64,000 nt of DNA from Phenylobacterium zucineum HLK1 (GTDB lineage Bacteria > Pseudomonadota > Alphaproteobacteria > Caulobacterales > Caulobacteraceae). Made by a program: the position numbers and the translations under genes. Of the stretch, positions 60,796 through 64,000 are shown piece by piece (position 1 is the first letter of the stretch; every line of letters begins with the position of its first letter). The stretch lies in contig NC_011144.1 of assembly GCF_000017265.1 (NCBI RefSeq), positions 3,450,001 through 3,514,000 on the forward strand. The letters are read 5' to 3'. The notes under the pieces are model-generated. The model was not told the origin of the DNA and ran no database searches. It saw only the letters and a program-made list of their open reading frames with translations.

Positions 60796-61308
60796 ATGAA
60801 CGCGATTCGACCCGTCCGCATCCTGGGGCTCGATCCGGGCCTGCGCCGCACCGGCTGGGGCGTGGTGGCGTGCGAGGGCGCGCGCCTGAGCCACGTCGCC
60901 CACGGGGTCATCGCCCCGCCGGACAAGCTGCCCTTCGCCGAGCGCCTGCTGGTGCTGCTCTCGGGGATCGAGGCGATCATCGCCGAGCACGCCCCCGACG
61001 AGGCCGCCGTCGAGGAGACCTTCGTCAACGACAACGCCCGCTCGGCCCTCAAGCTGGGCCACGCCCGCGCCATGGCCCTCGTGGCCCCCGCGCGCGCCGG
61101 CCTGCCCGTCGCCGAGTACGCCGCCACCGTGGTCAAGAAGGCGGTCGTCGGGACCGGCGGCGCCGACAAGGCGCAGGTCGGCTGGATGATCGCCCGCCTG
61201 CTGCCCGCCGCCGGCAAGACGACCGCCGACGCCGCCGACGCGCTGGCGGTCGCCATCGCCCACGCCCACGCCCGCACGGCCGCCAACCGGACATGGCGGG
61301 TCGCCTGA
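60796..61308 (+). CDS. ruvC: Holliday junction endonuclease RuvC
   Basis: The 170-residue protein has the RuvC fold with catalytic acids in ILGLDPGLRRTGWG (Asp about 11), VEETFVND and the C-terminal AADALAVAIAHAH. It cuts Holliday junctions made during recombination, on complexes of RuvA and RuvB. ATG 60796 is chosen as the closest start before the first catalytic strand; ATG 60781 in frame is possible. RuvA follows after 112 nt. Confidence 0.95.
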   Translation: MNAIRPVRILGLDPGLRRTGWGVVACEGARLSHVAHGVIAPPDKLPFAERLLVLLSGIEAIIAEHAPDEAAVEETFVNDNARSALKLGHARAMALVAPARAGLPVAEYAATVVKKAVVGTGGADKAQVGWMIARLLPAAGKTTADAADALAVAIAHAHARTAANRTWRVA

Positions 61309-61420
61309 AGCGGCGGACAAATCACCGTGTCCGAGGTTCCCCCTCGCGCGGGCGCGCGGTACGTGAGCGGGAACGCATGCCGAACGTGATTCGCCCCTTC
61401 CAACCGCTGGAGCGCGCGCC

Positions 61421-62035
61421 TTGATCGGCCGCCTGCGCGGGCTCGTCGCCGAGGTCGGCGAGGAGGACGCCCTGATCGACGTGATGGGCGTAGGCTACGT
61501 CGTGCGCTGCGGATCGCGGACGCTCTCGCGCCTGCCGGCGGTGGGCGAGGAGACGGTGATCCACGTCGAGAGCGTCTTCGGCGAGCAGACGGGCGTGACC
61601 CTCTACGGCTTCCTCGGCCGCGACGAGCGCCGGGCGTTCGTGACGCTGCGCACCATCCAGGGCGTGGGGCCCAAGGCCGCGCTCGCGGTCCTCGACGTCC
61701 TCGCCCCGCCCGAGCTCGCCGCCGCCGTCGCGCGCGAGGACAAGGCCGCCGTCGCCCGCGCCAACGGGGTCGGCCCCAAGCTCGCCCAGCGGATCGTCGT
61801 CGAGCTGAAGGACAAGCCGATCTCCGACGGCCCCGTCGCCGCCTTCCACGCCCAGGCGACGACTCCCCAGCCGATCAAGGTCTCGGCCGCCGGCGAGGCG
61901 GTCGCCGCCCTGATGGGCCTGGGGATCGCCGAGCCGCAGGCCCGCCGGGTGGTCGAGAGCGCCGCCCTGCGCCTGGGTGAAGAGGCCGAACCGCCGGCGC
62001 TCATCAAGGCCGCGCTGCAGGAGCTGGGACGGTGA
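61421..62035 (+). CDS. ruvA: Holliday junction branch-migration protein RuvA
   Basis: The 204-residue protein has the OB-fold N terminus ([19 protein letters not shown]), two helix-hairpin-helix motifs ([13 protein letters not shown] and [19 protein letters not shown]) and a C-terminal domain that contacts RuvB. It holds the junction. The start is TTG 61421, preceded by TGGAG at about 8 nt; no ATG is available near. The stop overlaps the ruvB start (GTGA). Confidence 0.95.
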
Positions 62036-63066
62036 GCCGGATCGTTTCGGGGGAGGCCCAGCCGTTCGAGCCGGCCGACCGGGCGCTGCGGCCGCAGACG
62101 CTGTCCGAATTCGTCGGCCAGGAGCAGGCCAAGGCGAACCTCTCGGTGTTCATCGACGCCGCCCGGGGTCGGGGCGAGGCCCTGGACCATGTGCTGCTGT
62201 TCGGCCCTCCGGGCCTCGGCAAGACCACGCTCGCCCAGATCCTGGCCCGCGAGCTGGGCGTGAACTTCCGCGCCACCTCTGGGCCGGTGCTGGCCAAGGC
62301 GGGGGACCTGGCGGCCATCCTGACCAACCTCGAGCCTCGCGACGTCCTGTTCATCGACGAGATCCACCGCCTGGCCGCCAATGTGGAGGAGATCCTCTAC
62401 CCGGCCATGGAGGACCACGTCCTCGACCTGGTGATCGGCGAAGGTCCCTCGGCCCGGTCGGTGCGGATCGACCTCGCCCCCTTCACCCTGGTGGCGGCCA
62501 CGACCCGCGCCGGCCTGCTGGCGACGCCGCTGCGCGACCGGTTCGGCATCCCGGTGCGGCTGGAGTTCTACACCCACGACGAGCTCGCCAGGGTGCTGCT
62601 GGGCGCCGCGGCCAAGATGGGCGCGCCGCTCGATCCGTCGGGCGCGCGAGAGATCGCCGCCCGCGCTCGGGGCACGCCGCGCGTGGCCGGCCGGCTGCTG
62701 CGCCGGGTCCGCGACTTCGCCGCCGCCGACGGCGCCGAAGTGATCGACCGCAAGGCCGCCGCCGCCGCCCTGGCCCGACTGGACGTGGACGAGGTGGGCC
62801 TCGACGCCCTCGACCGCCGCTACCTGCGGGCGCTGATCGAGAACTACGCCGGCGGCCCGGCCGGGGTGGAGACCCTGGCCTATGCGATCGCCGAGGCCCG
62901 CGACGCCGTCGAGGACGTCATCGAGCCCTTCCTGCTGCAGCAGGGCTTCATCCAGCGCACGCCCCGCGGCCGCATGGCCTGCGCCAAGGCCTACGAGCAC
63001 CTGGGCCTCCAGGCGCCGCGAAACCTCGGGGGAGCCGCGCCGCCCGCGGATCTGTTCGACAAATGA
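62032..63066 (+). CDS. ruvB: Holliday junction helicase RuvB
   Basis: The 344-residue protein has AAA+ motifs: Walker [12 protein letters not shown], Walker B FIDEIHR, sensor [16 protein letters not shown], and the C-terminal winged helix. It drives branch migration with RuvA. The GTG start overlaps the ruvA stop. The stop overlaps the ybgC start (ATGA). Fully intact. Confidence 0.96.
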
Positions 63067-63509
63067 GCCACGAGCCCAGCGCGGGGTGGCTGGAAGGCCG
63101 CGAGCACGTCCTGCCGGTGCGGATCTACTACGAGGACACCGACTTCACCGGCGTCGTCTACCACGCCAACTACCTGCGCTATTTCGAACGGGGGCGGAGC
63201 GACTTCCTGCGCGTCTGCGGGATCGGCCACCAGGCGCTGCTGGAGCTGCCCGAGCCCGCCGCCTTCGCGGTCACCCACATGGCCATCGACTTCAAGCGCG
63301 CCGCGCGCATCGACGACGCCCTGCATGTGCGGACCACCTACGACGCCGTGAAGGGGCCGCGCCTGTTCGTCAGCCAGCGAATCCTGCGCGGGCAGGATCT
63401 GATCGCGCAGGCCAGCGTCGAAGCCGCCTGCATCGGCCTGGACGGCCGCGCCCGACGCCCGCCGCCAGGCCTGGTCGAGCGGCTGAAGCCGCTCTTCGCC
63501 GCGCCATAA
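63063..63509 (+). CDS. ybgC: Tol-associated acyl-CoA thioesterase YbgC
   Basis: The 148-residue hot-dog-fold protein has [20 protein letters not shown] with the catalytic Asp region and ends with a conserved helix. YbgC thioesterases hydrolyse short-chain acyl-CoA and always precede the tolQRAB-pal genes in proteobacteria. It is coupled to ruvB and followed 53 nt later by tolQ. Confidence 0.95.
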   Translation: MSHEPSAGWLEGREHVLPVRIYYEDTDFTGVVYHANYLRYFERGRSDFLRVCGIGHQALLELPEPAAFAVTHMAIDFKRAARIDDALHVRTTYDAVKGPRLFVSQRILRGQDLIAQASVEAACIGLDGRARRPPPGLVERLKPLFAAP

Positions 63510-63562
63510 GTTCGCCACCGATCCCCGCCAAGCACGCCGCAAAGAAGACGAGAAGGACCTCG

Positions 63563-64000
63563 ATGGACCCGGCCGCCGTCACTCCCGAAAGCTTCAACAT
63601 CGTCAACCTGTTCTTCCAGGCCGACTGGGTCGTGAAGCTGGTGATGATCGGCCTGGCCCTGGCCTCGCTCTGGTCGTGGACGATCATCCTCGACAAGCTG
63701 TTCCGCTTCGCCGCCCTGAACCGCGAGGCGACCCGCTTCGAGGACCAGGTCGCCTCGGGCCGCAGCCTGGAGGACGTCGCCGCCGAGGCCGGCGAGCGGC
63801 CCGCCCACGCCCTGCCCCGCATGCTGCAGGGCGCGCTGAAGGAGTGGCGTGACGCGCGCCAGAAGGGGCCGCCCACCGAGGCCCAGGTGGCCTTCCTGAT
63901 CCAGCGCATCGACCGCCACCTCGATGCGGTCATCGCCCGCGAGAGCGCGCGGGTGGAGAACGGCCTGGGCGCCCTGGCGATCGTCGCCACCGCCTCGCCG
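63563..64000 (+). CDS. tolQ: Tol system proton-channel protein TolQ (3' truncated by window edge)
   Basis: The frame opens at ATG 63563 and stays open to the window end (146 codons). The N terminus has a membrane segment near residues 27-45 (KLVMIGLALASLWSWTIIL) and the long cytoplasmic loop of TolQ/ExbB. With TolR it uses the proton gradient to energise TolA and keep the outer membrane tight during division. Order after ybgC is standard. AGAAGGA lies 8 nt before the start. Confidence 0.93.
   Translation, partial: MDPAAVTPESFNIVNLFFQADWVVKLVMIGLALASLWSWTIILDKLFRFAALNREATRFEDQVASGRSLEDVAAEAGERPAHALPRMLQGALKEWRDARQKGPPTEAQVAFLIQRIDRHLDAVIARESARVENGLGALAIVATASP

Overview
The window is very GC-rich and densely coded, and reads as chromosomal DNA of an alphaproteobacterium of the order Caulobacterales, most likely Phenylobacterium or a close relative. 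This is inferred from the CpaB/CpaC/CpaE/CpaF/TadBC type of pilus locus, the ruvC-ruvA-ruvB-ybgC-tolQ order, HWE-type histidine kinases, frequent GTG/TTG starts and many 1-4 nt stop/start overlaps. I see no rRNA, tRNA, CRISPR array, insertion sequence, phage or plasmid replication gene. No gap between genes exceeds 300 bases; the longest (14240-14522) holds a hairpin and a dispersed repeat.

Layout. 1-1471: end of a biotin-dependent carboxylase subunit and a convergent class III CoA-transferase. 1637-8394: six tightly packed Tad pilus genes (cpaB, cpaC, cpaE, cpaF, tadB, tadC). 8391-12909: a lipocalin-like unknown, an APH-type kinase with a small partner, a DUF1810 protein, and an ArsR regulator diverging from two small ferredoxin-fold proteins across a perfect 16+16 bp palindrome. 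13095-14239: cold-shock protein, two small proteins and an unusual long IF-1. 14523-16940: a secreted PHP/CehA-type hydrolase and a thioredoxin-reductase-like flavoprotein. 16937-20134: Lrp regulator diverging from a saccharopine/lysine-dehydrogenase-like enzyme and an aldehyde dehydrogenase, probably lysine catabolism. 20212-22511: MoxR ATPase plus CoxE-type VWA protein. 22489-30058: MFS symporter, a single-chain acyl-CoA carboxylase, and a two-subunit molybdenum hydroxylase (IorAB type).

30151-33920: PAS/HWE histidine kinase and a lemA-TPM-TPM operon with a GGGGGC microsatellite. 34047-39266: a methyltransferase and a divergent five-gene lipid-modification cluster (FAD oxidoreductase, DUF1365 / DUF1295, cyclopropane-synthase-like enzyme, DUF2177). 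39344-44942: acyl-CoA synthetase, secreted amidohydrolase, DegT aminotransferase, SDR, histidine phosphatase. 44980-60622: lipoproteins, yebC, small membrane proteins, MgtC, DedA, an HTH-DUF5985-DUF5985 operon, EcsC, cyclophilin, metallophosphoesterase, a second HWE kinase and an M50 protease. 60796-64000: ruvC, ruvA, ruvB, ybgC and the start of tolQ.

The themes are envelope biology (Tad pilus, Tol, lipoproteins, TPM/LemA), acyl-CoA metabolism (carboxylases, CoA-transferase, acyl-CoA synthetase, SDR) and environmental sensing (two orphan HWE kinases, cold-shock cluster). The parts least explained by known biology are the ArsR/NIPSNAP/monooxygenase divergon, the lipid cluster, the HTH-DUF5985 operon and the truncated M61-like lipoprotein. 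All assignments come from reading the translations; no database search was run.
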